28,121 nucleotides of DNA. Source: a virus. The notes beneath the pieces were generated by a model that did not search any database, was not told the origin of the DNA, and was given only the letters and a program-made list of their open reading frames with translations. The DNA is taken from IMG/VR virus record IMGVR_UViG_3300037507_002203, positions 1-28,121 of that record; one strand, given 5' to 3'. Shown here in pieces: positions 15,931-22,935 of the stretch; position 1 is the stretch's first letter; each line of letters begins with the position of its first letter. Position numbers and translations under genes: made by a program.

Positions 15931-16137
15931 CTAGAAAATGCCCTCGATGTCCTTGCGGACGGTTTCGATCGTGAAACTGACCGTGCCGTTAGTCGGGTTG
16001 TTTCGGATGGCCTGTATCTGCAAGCCCAGGTTCGGCGCGTGCCGGTCGAAATACTCCTGGACGATCTTCTTCATCGTGGCCTGATTCAGATCGATCGTGT
16101 TGTGGCCTTCCAAGGCCGCGTCGGTTACGTCACTCAT
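15931..16137 (-). CDS. Small hypothetical protein
   Basis: A 68-residue ORF whose ATG overlaps the polymerase stop (AAATGA). It starts MSDVTDAALEGHNT, has an amphipathic helix (TMKKIVQEYFDRHA) and a C-terminal beta segment (GTVSFTIETVRKD). It may be a small replication accessory by position, but no family is seen. It is flanked by 14-bp direct repeats, suggesting gain as a cassette. Confidence 0.55.
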   Translation of the reverse strand: MSDVTDAALEGHNTIDLNQATMKKIVQEYFDRHAPNLGLQIQAIRNNPTNGTVSFTIETVRKDIEGIF

Positions 16138-19079
16138 TTCCGGTATCTCCTGTCCTCAAAGCCTTCCGCAACCAAGGGCAGACCATCCGCCCAGTCCGGA
16201 AGCACTGTCATCAACTCGCTGAAATGCTCGGCGGTCCCGACGCGCTCGGTGCTCTCCGCAACGATTTCGTCATGCACCGTCAGAACGGTTTCGTAGCCCC
16301 ATGCGTCGAGCCCAATGAGAGCTTGCGCCATCACGTCGCGGGCGACGGCCTGGCATGCGTTCTCGCAATTATGTACGATCAGAAATCCTTCGGCTCCCCG
16401 AACCATGAAACGCGATCGGGGTCCGGCGTTGACGAGATCAAAGACTGCTTCCGTTGCCATCGGTACCGCAGTGTGCTGCGCGGGATCCCCGTCACCATCG
16501 AAAGCGACTTCAGGTCCACTGGCAGCGTGTCGCGCCGGTTCTTCGCCTGCTCGTATCGCGGTATCCAGCAGCAGTTCGTCGGCTCGTAGTTGCCGTTCAC
16601 GTCGATCCTTTCGATCGACAAACCCGGCGCGTAGGCCGAGCCCATGTCTGCCCAAAACGTCTGAAATGATTTCCGCCACTCGGCACACACCGTGATGCCA
16701 CGCCCGCCGTAGTTGTGCCAGGCGTGGTGCGTCGGCAAAGTGCAGCGGTCCACCATTGAGCGCCACACCGCGAATGCCGGATGCTTCGACATGCCGTGTG
16801 TGGTTCGCAGCACAGACGAGTGACGAAAACAGCCGCAGCTCGGCATGCCGCCCTTCTTGGCGTGCTTCGCTATATCTGTCGCGTCTTTCGTAACTTCGTT
16901 TCCGCACACGCACCGGAACGTCCAAAGTGATCGCCGGCCATCCGAGCCCGCGTAGCGCAGTGCCGTCAGGTAACCAAGCGTCTGGCCGGTGTAGTCCCTC
17001 GCACGATGATGCACAGACCCATCCTTTCTCGGTAAGGACCAAGTGGTCGGGCGTCATCCGAACGCCGTCCACGGAGATTGTCTTTTTGAAGCCTTGGTGC
17101 GCTACGCCTGCGTGGCTAACCCACGCTTCGCCGTCCCACACCTGCTGGTCGACTGTGATGTCCACGATTTTGCGCCAGCCGGAATCGGTGAGGACTTCCG
17201 TGTCTGCCGACACGCAGAGCTTGCCACCGTAGGTCGTCTGAGTGGTCCATTGGCGCGTGACACTGTCGGTGCCCTTGAAGTAGAGCGTGTCCTTGTAGAC
17301 GATCTCGTCGTCTTCGTTGCGCCACGGCGTCGCCAGCTTGTCGATCTTCGGGAAGGCATACGCCAGCGGCCGGCCGCTCGGCAGTTCCATGAACAGAAAG
17401 CTGCCTTTCTTGTAGAAGCGGATCTTGCCGACTTCGTGCTCTTCGCCCGTCTTCACCGTGGCGATGGCGGCGTCTTCCATTTCGCGCCAGAAGCGGACTG
17501 TGGCGGGGTGCGCGTCGCGCCACAGCGTCTTCAACAACTCGGCGGCGCACCATGTCCGGCCGTCCATGCCGCTCGTCTTGCCGCGGTTCTCCCACGCCTG
17601 CTGCACCCGGTCTAGGACGCTCGCTGAGGCGGATGATTTCAGGTAGTCCCATTGCTCGCCGATGCGAACACCGTAGCCGGTCGCCATGACCTGAAACGCT
17701 CCGGGGCCGGACTGGTACCCCATGCTCAGCTCCATAACCTTGCCCACCTGCCGCTGGTTCTTGTCCACATCGTCAGGCGACATGCCGAACGCCTTGGCGT
17801 ATGCGAGCTTGTAAAGATCCGGCCCTTCCTTGCGGTCGTAGGCAGAGAAGGCGTCGATCTTCCACTGCTCGCCGGCCAGCCATGCGAGCACCCGGCCTTC
17901 GATGTTCGAATAATCGGCTGCCAGCAGCTTGCGGCCTTCAGGCGCGATCACCGTGCCTCGCAGGCAATCGCCCACGACGCCGAGCGCGTTGCCGTAGAGA
18001 GATTCGACCAGGTCGAGGTTCCCCGTCCGCACGATGTCGATCGCCGTGTTCACGTCGTCGATCTGCGGCCGCTTGATGTTCTGCGGCTGGAAGCGTCGCC
18101 CGCCCCACCGGCCGGTAGACGCGGCGTGGTACTGCAGCAACCCACGGCTGCGACCGTCGGCCTGCGTGCCGTTCAACAGTGCGTCGATCTTGGCGACGGA
18201 TGTCTTGCTGCCTTCCTGGCGAAGCTCGAGGATCCGGCGCGCAGTCGGGCTCAGGTCGGCCCGGATCAACAGTTCGACCACGGTGTCTTTCGCCAGGCTC
18301 TCGCCTACGTCGAGGTTTTCGAAGTCCCGCAGGTAAGCCTTGATCTGGTTGACCGCGCCCGTGCCGGCGATCTCGCCGTTCGTGATGTCGCGCATTTCGC
18401 GGTCGAGCCGTTCGCGCTGCTCGTCGACGATCTTCAGCGCCGCGTTGCAGAGTTCCACGTCCACTGCCACGCCGCGATCATTGATCTCCTGGTCGAGCCA
18501 CCAAATGTGCTGCTCGAAATCCGACAGCGGGCGGAGCTTCTTTTCCAGAAGCCGCTCAGCCTCAACGTCGGTCTTGCAATACTCGTACAGCGTGTTGAGC
18601 CGGGCGGCGTCGTCCCACCAGAGCAGCTTGTCGCCGGGCTCGTCCTTGCGTGGGCGCCGCGGCTTCGCCATCTGCTTCATTACGCGACTGCCTTTTTCGT
18701 CCTTCTGGACGGCGGTCTGCGTGACCGCGCAGGCGTCTTCCAGACCGGCCGGAAGCGCCTGTGCCAGCGCCATCGCCATCGTGCAGTACCACTGGCGCAG
18801 TTTCGGCACCGGCCAGCCGTAGCGCGGGCCGAGTATCTTGGAGAAAGCGAGCCGTTCGAAACTGGCATTGTGGGCAACCAACCGGCCACCGGAGGCGATG
18901 TGCTCTTCAAGGTCTGGCGGACATGGCTCACCGGGTGTCCAAAGCTGCACCGGCTCGTCGTCGAAGGCGTAAGCAGCGCACCACAGGTCGGTGTCCGGGT
19001 GGTCGAAATAGACGTAGGCGCCGGTCTTTTTCAGGTTGACCGGGCTTCTCGATTCCACGTCAATATGAAGTGAGCTCAC
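16134..19079 (-). CDS. polA: Family A DNA polymerase precursor with an intein
   Basis: The 981-codon frame begins with GTG, overlapping the zinc-ribbon gene stop (GTGA). Residues 1-180 are a 3'-5' exonuclease: IDVES (D7, E9), AHNASFER (69-76) and YCKTDV (167-172). The polymerase domain shows HAASTGRWGGR (318-328), motif A DYSNIEGR (389-396), motif B R443-x3-K447-x7-Y455, and motif C VHDE (935-938). Residues 622-904 are an intein inserted in TYGGKL/CENACQ. Splicing would leave a 698-residue polymerase. Because motif C lies in the C-extein, synthesis needs splicing. It is the replicative enzyme of the early operon. Confidence 0.92.
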   Translation of the reverse strand: MSSLHIDVESRSPVNLKKTGAYVYFDHPDTDLWCAAYAFDDEPVQLWTPGEPCPPDLEEHIASGGRLVAHNASFERLAFSKILGPRYGWPVPKLRQWYCTMAMALAQALPAGLEDACAVTQTAVQKDEKGSRVMKQMAKPRRPRKDEPGDKLLWWDDAARLNTLYEYCKTDVEAERLLEKKLRPLSDFEQHIWWLDQEINDRGVAVDVELCNAALKIVDEQRERLDREMRDITNGEIAGTGAVNQIKAYLRDFENLDVGESLAKDTVVELLIRADLSPTARRILELRQEGSKTSVAKIDALLNGTQADGRSRGLLQYHAASTGRWGGRRFQPQNIKRPQIDDVNTAIDIVRTGNLDLVESLYGNALGVVGDCLRGTVIAPEGRKLLAADYSNIEGRVLAWLAGEQWKIDAFSAYDRKEGPDLYKLAYAKAFGMSPDDVDKNQRQVGKVMELSMGYQSGPGAFQVMATGYGVRIGEQWDYLKSSASASVLDRVQQAWENRGKTSGMDGRTWCAAELLKTLWRDAHPATVRFWREMEDAAIATVKTGEEHEVGKIRFYKKGSFLFMELPSGRPLAYAFPKIDKLATPWRNEDDEIVYKDTLYFKGTDSVTRQWTTQTTYGGKLCVSADTEVLTDSGWRKIVDITVDQQVWDGEAWVSHAGVAHQGFKKTISVDGVRMTPDHLVLTEKGWVCASSCEGLHRPDAWLPDGTALRGLGWPAITLDVPVRVRKRSYERRDRYSEARQEGRHAELRLFSSLVCAANHTRHVEASGIRGVALNGGPLHFADAPRLAQLRRAWHHGVCRVAEIISDVLGRHGLGLRAGFVDRKDRRERQLRADELLLDTAIRAGEEPARHAASGPEVAFDGDGDPAQHTAVPMATEAVFDLVNAGPRSRFMVRGAEGFLIVHNCENACQAVARDVMAQALIGLDAWGYETVLTVHDEIVAESTERVGTAEHFSELMTVLPDWADGLPLVAEGFEDRRYRK
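16368..17216 (-). other. Intein (283 aa) in the DNA polymerase
   Basis: Residues 622-904 of the precursor. Block A starts with nucleophile Cys1: CVSADTEVLTDSGWRKI. Block B is VRMTPDHLVLT with the T-x-x-H set (Thr676, His679). Block F is VFDLVNAGPRSRFMV (879-893). Block G is FLIVHN ending in His903-Asn904, followed by Cys905 of the C-extein. All residues for class 1 splicing are present. Between blocks B and F about 200 residues are Arg/Ala/Leu/Gly-rich and resemble no LAGLIDADG or in-frame HNH domain. That DNA encodes the nested endonuclease in another frame. Confidence 0.92.
16379..17014 (-). CDS. HNH homing endonuclease nested out of frame in the intein
   Basis: A complete 211-residue protein in the +1 frame relative to the polymerase, lying wholly inside the intein DNA. 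The GTG start has a GAGAAAGGA box 7 bases upstream. Its parts are: L-x-A-L-x3-GSDGRRSLW lead-in; a four-cysteine zinc ribbon (C35-x-C37, C60-x-C62); THGMSKHPAFAVWRSMVDRC; YGGRGITVCAEW (102-113); and the catalytic SIERIDVNGNYEPTNC (133-148) with EQAKNRR (155-161). This is the layout of free-standing phage HNH homing enzymes. A C-terminal HTH (LSMVTGIPRSTLRYRWQRK) should bind DNA. It would cut intein-free polymerase alleles. Its last 30 codons share DNA with splicing blocks F and G. Confidence 0.88.
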   Translation of the reverse strand: MHHRARDYTGQTLGYLTALRYAGSDGRRSLWTFRCVCGNEVTKDATDIAKHAKKGGMPSCGCFRHSSVLRTTHGMSKHPAFAVWRSMVDRCTLPTHHAWHNYGGRGITVCAEWRKSFQTFWADMGSAYAPGLSIERIDVNGNYEPTNCCWIPRYEQAKNRRDTLPVDLKSLSMVTGIPRSTLRYRWQRKQSLISSTPDPDRVSWFGEPKDF

Positions 19080-19243
19080 TGGTCGCCCTTCGGCAACGTC
19101 ACCTTGCCGACCTTCTCATACGTCGTGAACTTGCAGCCGCAGTCCTCGCAGAGCCGGCGACGCTTCACCATGTCGGGGATCCGGCGCGTGTTGGCCACGC
19201 TGGTCTTCGTCGAGCCGCAGTTGACGCAGTGGATGCCGGCCAT
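19076..19243 (-). CDS. NrdR-type zinc-ribbon protein (55 aa)
   Basis: A short ORF between the methyltransferase and the polymerase, joined to both by overlaps (TGATG upstream, GTGA downstream). The protein has C-V-N-C and C-E-D-C-G-C knuckles, with TSVANTRR between them and RRRLCEDCGCKFTTYEKV at the end. This closely follows the zinc ribbon of NrdR, the repressor of ribonucleotide reductase genes (CPxC...TRxx...RRRxCxxCxxRFTTxE). The ATP-cone that normally follows is missing. It may bind NrdR-type DNA boxes of the host or act as a small transcription factor; the function is inferred. Confidence 0.75.
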   Translation of the reverse strand: MAGIHCVNCGSTKTSVANTRRIPDMVKRRRLCEDCGCKFTTYEKVGKVTLPKGDQ

Positions 19244-20259
19244 CACATCACGCTTTCGATGAAGGCTTGCGCTGCCTGGGCAACGATTGCATTGCCGTAA
19301 CCCCGCAGTCGTCCCACGCGGGCGGGAGCCCCATGAGCCAACGGGAATGTGCCGGGTTCAACTGGCTGCCACTTTCCATCCCGGCAGTGGAGCCAGTCAG
19401 CAGCTCGCCATTGGCCGTTAGTCGGGCCGGGCCGGTCAGTTGCGCCATCGTCGCTACGGTCGCGCCGCGGTTCTGCCCCAGCCAACTGCTCCCCGTCCTC
19501 GCTATCTCGTCCAAGTTGGTTTGCACGTTCTCGCTGGCTCGTGGTGTCGGCCACCCCGCCATCGCCACCTCCTCCGACAGCGGCTTGCCCCTCACTTCTC
19601 CCGCCCGCCTGGCGTGAAATTCCTCGCTCGCTGAATTGCTCCGGTAGTCCCTGGCCGCAGGCGTCGGCCACCCCGCCATCGCCGCGTCCGCGCTCAATGC
19701 TCCGTTCGCCTGGTTCGGCCCGCCATTCTCCCCGTCCGTCGCCCTCGGCGTATTCCAGCCTTTTTCCGACGAACCAGAGTCTTTGTCTGATATGCGGCGC
19801 ACCGATGCCCGCAGCGCACATATCCGCAGCCCCGACGGCGTAGCCCGATGCTCCCAGGTCAGCGTGTACAGTGTCGAGCCACGCGAGGCCGTCCTTGCTC
19901 GCAACCTGCTCTCCAAGGACGATTGCAGGGCGGCACTGCTCGATGAGGAACTGGAAGGCCGGCCATAGGTGCCGCTCATCAGCAGTCCCGCCTCTTTTGC
20001 CTGCCGCGCTGAAAGGCTGGCAAGGGCAGCTTCCCGTCCAGATCGGACGGTCGTCCGACCATCCGGCAAGTCGGAGCGCGTAGGACCAGACGCCGATTCC
20101 TGCGAAGAAATGGCACTGGGTAAACCCGTTGAGTTCGTTTGGTACGACATCCTCGATCGACCTTTCGTCGACTTCGCCGGGCGCTATCAGCCCCGCCTTG
20201 ATGAGTTCACGCAGCCACGCTGCCGCCTTCGGATCGTGCTCGTTGTAGTAGGCCGCCAT
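19243..20259 (-). CDS. DNA (cytosine-5-)-methyltransferase
   Basis: A phage Dcm-type enzyme of about 338 residues. Visible motifs are [17 protein letters not shown] (I, S-adenosylmethionine loop), [16 protein letters not shown] (IV, catalytic Cys in PCQ), GEQVASKDG (VI region, E-x-V), [10 protein letters not shown] (VIII, Q-R-x-R-like) and [13 protein letters not shown] (X). The region between VIII and X, where target recognition sits, is low-complexity, Gly/Arg/Asp-rich with two GDGGVAD repeats. The start is ATG 20259 (TGATG with the upstream stop) or GTG 20262. It would modify phage DNA against restriction. A 300-codon +1 frame (19248-20150) stays open inside it. Confidence 0.88.
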   Translation of the reverse strand: MAAYYNEHDPKAAAWLRELIKAGLIAPGEVDERSIEDVVPNELNGFTQCHFFAGIGVWSYALRLAGWSDDRPIWTGSCPCQPFSAAGKRGGTADERHLWPAFQFLIEQCRPAIVLGEQVASKDGLAWLDTVHADLGASGYAVGAADMCAAGIGAPHIRQRLWFVGKRLEYAEGDGRGEWRAEPGERSIERGRGDGGVADACGQGLPEQFSERGISRQAGGRSEGQAAVGGGGDGGVADTTSQRERANQLGRDSEDGEQLAGAEPRRDRSDDGATDRPGPTNGQWRAADWLHCRDGKWQPVEPGTFPLAHGAPARVGRLRGYGNAIVAQAAQAFIESVM

Positions 20260-20996
20260 CACAGCCCCGCGATTTCGAGCAACAGCTTGCGCTGGACCGC
20301 CATCGCGAACCCGCCGAAGCCATTGGCCGTGACCATGAAGGCACCCGGCCCGCCCACGACGTTCTCGCTGTAGAAGCGCTCGATGTTTTTGTTGGTGTCG
20401 CCACCGGCCGGGATCCCGTAGACCACAGGCACTTCCGCCTGCAGGATCGGCAGTCCGTTTATCTGCACGCCCAAGTCGACCAGCGCGTCTCTAGCCTGTC
20501 TTGCATACGGGCCGTTCGGGCCGCAGCTTTCGGCCTCGTCGCCAGATACGTCGATCACCTGGCGCTCGGCCCACGGCGCGGCCTTCAGCAAGTCGCCGGC
20601 AAACACCAGCGCGCCAGCGATGCAGGTGCCGTTGAGCGCCGGCAGCTTGGAAAACTGCATGATCTGCGCGGCGAACATGTCGGCGGCTTCCGGGCCGTCG
20701 AGGACCGTCCAGCCGATCAGTGTCTCTTGCATCGAGTAGTCGGACCACCGGAACACCGCGACGGCGATCTTCTGGTGGTAGCCGGAAGTGATGGAAGCTT
20801 TCACCGCATCGCTTCGGAATGCGTCGGCGTAGCCTTCAAGCTGAAGCTTCCACTCGGTCGCGTCGACGCTGCTCGAATGGTCGATGGCGAGAACCAGTGC
20901 CACGTCGACCTTCTGCTGCGCCTTTGCTGCTGCGGCCCACACAATGCAATACGCTACGAAAATTGCGACAATCAGCGCATCAAGCCACTTTTTCAT
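20259..20996 (-). CDS. Secreted DUF1194 von Willebrand-A-like protein
   Basis: The start is ATG 20996, which overlaps the HD gene stop (ATGA); the longer frame to 21566 is only shadow of that gene. The 245-residue product has a signal peptide (KKWLDALIVAIFVAYCIVWA, cleavage near AKA). It is followed by VALVLAIDHSSSVD, a D-x-S-x-S metal-adhesion (MIDAS) motif, and WSDYSMQETLIGWT and RQVIDVSGDEAESCG strands. This matches DUF1194, known mainly from Alphaproteobacteria. An exported protein inside a replication operon is unexpected. It may alter the host envelope. Confidence 0.85.
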   Translation of the reverse strand: MKKWLDALIVAIFVAYCIVWAAAAKAQQKVDVALVLAIDHSSSVDATEWKLQLEGYADAFRSDAVKASITSGYHQKIAVAVFRWSDYSMQETLIGWTVLDGPEAADMFAAQIMQFSKLPALNGTCIAGALVFAGDLLKAAPWAERQVIDVSGDEAESCGPNGPYARQARDALVDLGVQINGLPILQAEVPVVYGIPAGGDTNKNIERFYSENVVGGPGAFMVTANGFGGFAMAVQRKLLLEIAGL

Positions 20997-21544
20997 GCCG
21001 GCACCTTTGGGCAAAGCGAGGTCAACATGTGGCGGAAGCGCGACGGGTTGTCGGAGAACGGTATCGCGGCGTACACCGGCTCTGGCAGGTCGGCCCACAA
21101 TTCGTCCGGCCCCGGATCGGCAAAGTTCTCTTTCTCGATCGCCAGCGCCATGAGGTCGGCGCCCTTGATCTCGTCGAGAATGTCGACGTCGGGAAACGAC
21201 AACCCGAACGCTCCGTAGATCGCGCAGTCGATCCGATACTTCAGTGCCGCGACCGCGTTGGCGGTGCCGTAGTTCGCGGTGTCGAGCGCCTGAACAACCG
21301 GCGTCGTGATGTCGCCGATATAGGCTTCGTGAGCGTCGTGCAGCAGTGCATACGGCCGGGCCTTGTAGCCAACCAGGTCGGTCACCAACAGGCTGTGCTG
21401 CAGCAGCGTGACGCGCCCCGCAAGGTGGTCGTTGAAGCGGCCGATACGGGACAGCGGCGCGACGATGTCGTCGAAGCGCACGTCTGCTGCCTTCGGCTCG
21501 ATCAGATCGAACACGACGCCGCTGTAGGTGAGTATCTTGGTCAT
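20993..21544 (-). CDS. HD-domain phosphohydrolase (YfbR-like)
   Basis: A 183-residue protein with the metal-binding HD pattern: LLQHSLLVTDLVG (His), YALLHDAHEAYIGDITTPV (the H-D-x-x-E signature) and a later YRIDCAIYGAFGL helix with acidic D-E-I-K. The E-A-Y-I-G-D form is typical of YfbR-type 5'-deoxynucleotidases found in many phages. It probably hydrolyses dNMPs or other nucleotides, altering pools during replication together with the dNMP kinase. Both ends overlap neighbours by ATGA. Confidence 0.8.
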   Translation of the reverse strand: MTKILTYSGVVFDLIEPKAADVRFDDIVAPLSRIGRFNDHLAGRVTLLQHSLLVTDLVGYKARPYALLHDAHEAYIGDITTPVVQALDTANYGTANAVAALKYRIDCAIYGAFGLSFPDVDILDEIKGADLMALAIEKENFADPGPDELWADLPEPVYAAIPFSDNPSRFRHMLTSLCPKVPA

Positions 21545-21927
21545 AGCGGAAGTTCCTTTCCTTCAAGAACTGCTTCCAACACCTTCTCGCGGTTCGGGAT
21601 CCACCAGCCGATCTTGTAGGCGTTGGCTATGTGGATGCGGGTCTTCTTGCGGAGCCGACTGATCGTAACGTCGAATATCCGCTCCTGGACCTCGGAGTCG
21701 GCGCCGTAGACAGCGGCGTACATTTGCTCGCGGGTGACGAAGCGTCGGCGCAGCAGAAGCAGCAACACGGCGACTTCCATCGGCGGCAGCTTGTACGTGA
21801 TGCTCAGCGTGAACCGCAGGTCGTCGTCCTGTGCGCCGACGAATGTCTCGCGAAGCTGGCGGAGCTCTTCCTCTAGCTGCTCGATGCGATCGCGCAGCAT
21901 GGCCGTTTCGGATCGGTGGTAGTTCAT
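21541..21927 (-). CDS. Coiled-coil plus winged-helix protein 1
   Basis: 128 residues. The N-terminus is a short coiled coil (MLRDRIEQLEEELRQLRE), followed by a domain like the OmpR/PhoB effector winged helix: LPPMEVAVLLLLLRRRFVTREQMYAAVYG, then FDVTISRLRKKTRIHIANAYKIGWWI. There is no receiver domain. It is similar in plan to the product of 26810-27169, so the two seem to be diverged paralogues. It probably dimerises through the coil and binds DNA. ATGA overlaps occur on both sides. Confidence 0.7.
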   Translation of the reverse strand: MNYHRSETAMLRDRIEQLEEELRQLRETFVGAQDDDLRFTLSITYKLPPMEVAVLLLLLRRRFVTREQMYAAVYGADSEVQERIFDVTISRLRKKTRIHIANAYKIGWWIPNREKVLEAVLEGKELPL

Positions 21928-22202
21928 CCCAGTGCCTCGGCGATCTCGCGCGCTTCATCCGGCAGCATGCCGAGCGCGGCCATGTAGGTGTCGACGATGC
22001 TCTCGAATTCCGCCCTGGCGGTCGCGTCCTGCTTGCGCAGTTTCACGATGTGGGCGAGCGCCTTGCGGTCGTAGCCGTTGCTCTTGGCCTCGACGTAGAT
22101 CGACTTGATGTCCTCGGCGAGCGCCTTCTTCTCTTCTTCAAGTCGCTCGATGCGCTCGACGTAACTGCGGAGCTGCTGGCGGCTGTTGTGACCTTCGGTC
22201 AT
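21924..22202 (-). CDS. GapR-like (DUF2312) DNA-binding protein
   Basis: ATG 22202 is taken as the start, with AAAGGA about 10 bases upstream; the longer frame begins only with TTG. The 92-residue product carries the DUF2312 signature LRSYVERIERLEEEKKALAED, then YVEAKSNGYDRKALAHIVKLRKQD and a C-terminal DTYMAALG helix. GapR of Caulobacter tracks overtwisted DNA ahead of forks and aids topoisomerases. A phage copy beside SSB and polymerase probably serves phage replication or host nucleoid control. It could also displace host GapR. Confidence 0.88.
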   Translation of the reverse strand: MTEGHNSRQQLRSYVERIERLEEEKKALAEDIKSIYVEAKSNGYDRKALAHIVKLRKQDATARAEFESIVDTYMAALGMLPDEAREIAEALG

Positions 22203-22267
22203 GGTGATAGCATCCTTTCGTTTCAATGAAGGGGTGCGGCGGGAGTTGTGGGAGGCCAGCCCCCGCC

Positions 22268-22281
22268 GCGTCGGCCGACGC
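22268..22281. repeat. 14-bp perfect palindrome between SSB and gapR-like genes
   Basis: GCGTCGGCCGACGC is fully palindromic without a loop. It lies in the 86-base gap 22203-22288, one of few gaps in the early operon. It may be a protein-binding site for local control. A chance GC-rich palindrome cannot be excluded. Confidence 0.3.
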
Positions 22282-22288
22282 AGTACCT

Positions 22289-22915
22289 TCAGCCGAAGAG
22301 ATCGTCAGAAGTGCTGTTGCCCCGTGCACTGGGCGGTGCCGAATCTTCGACATCGTCAGCCGGTTCGAACTCGTCCTCGGCAGTCACACGCGACCCGCCG
22401 ATCTTGTCGGCATGATCGAGGAACTGCACGTTGCCCATGCCGAGAGCCACGCCCGGCTTGCCGCCGTCGATCGAGCCGTACCAATACGGGTTGAGCGACA
22501 CGACGCCCCACCGGCCTGAATAGACTTCGTCCTCGGTGAGCGCCCGCGTCGGATCCGGCCCGACCACCTGCGGCGCGTACTTGCTGTGAACGCGCAGCAT
22601 GACCGGGAATTCGTCGCTGTACTTTTCCAGTGCCTTCGAATCCGCCGTCTTCAGCCACGGCTTGCGGGCCGTAGAGCGGTCCTTGGCCGGTGCTTCGTCC
22701 TGTATCACCGCTTCGACACGCTCGCGGAGCAACGTCAGGTCGGCCTTCTTCGGCACCAGTATCGTCAGGCGATACCGGAGCTTTTCTTCCGGTCCCTTGG
22801 GGTTGCCCTTCATGTCCACGGCTTCGAAAAGCTGCGGATAGATCAGGCGGCACTTCGGGGTGAGAATCGTGCCCTCTTTCTTGCCGGGCACAAACGCATT
22901 AAAATCTCTTGCCAT
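22289..22915 (-). CDS. Single-stranded DNA-binding protein (DUF2815, gp2.5-like)
   Basis: A 208-residue protein of the DUF2815 family: CRLIYPQLFEAVDMKGNPKG, then YRLTILVPKKADL, then EVYSGRWGVVSLNPYWYG and GVALGMGNVQFLDHADKIGG, an OB-fold series. The acidic C-terminus ending SDDLFG is the partner-docking tail seen on phage and bacterial SSBs. It should coat single-stranded DNA and recruit the polymerase and helicase. An AGAGGA box precedes the ATG. It sits next to the DUF2800 gene, a pairing typical of this phage replication module. Confidence 0.85.
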   Translation of the reverse strand: MARDFNAFVPGKKEGTILTPKCRLIYPQLFEAVDMKGNPKGPEEKLRYRLTILVPKKADLTLLRERVEAVIQDEAPAKDRSTARKPWLKTADSKALEKYSDEFPVMLRVHSKYAPQVVGPDPTRALTEDEVYSGRWGVVSLNPYWYGSIDGGKPGVALGMGNVQFLDHADKIGGSRVTAEDEFEPADDVEDSAPPSARGNSTSDDLFG

Positions 22916-22935
22916 CCTACATTTTCCTCTATTTG

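Noticed and set aside
17652-19073. 473-codon plus-strand frame opposite the polymerase
   Set aside because: It is a GC-driven antisense shadow: Arg/His/Val-rich, without motifs, exactly mirroring polymerase codons.
20997-21566. N-terminal extension of the DUF1194 frame
   Set aside because: The extension is Arg-rich shadow of the HD gene; a signal peptide begins at the ATG at 20996, which overlaps the HD stop.
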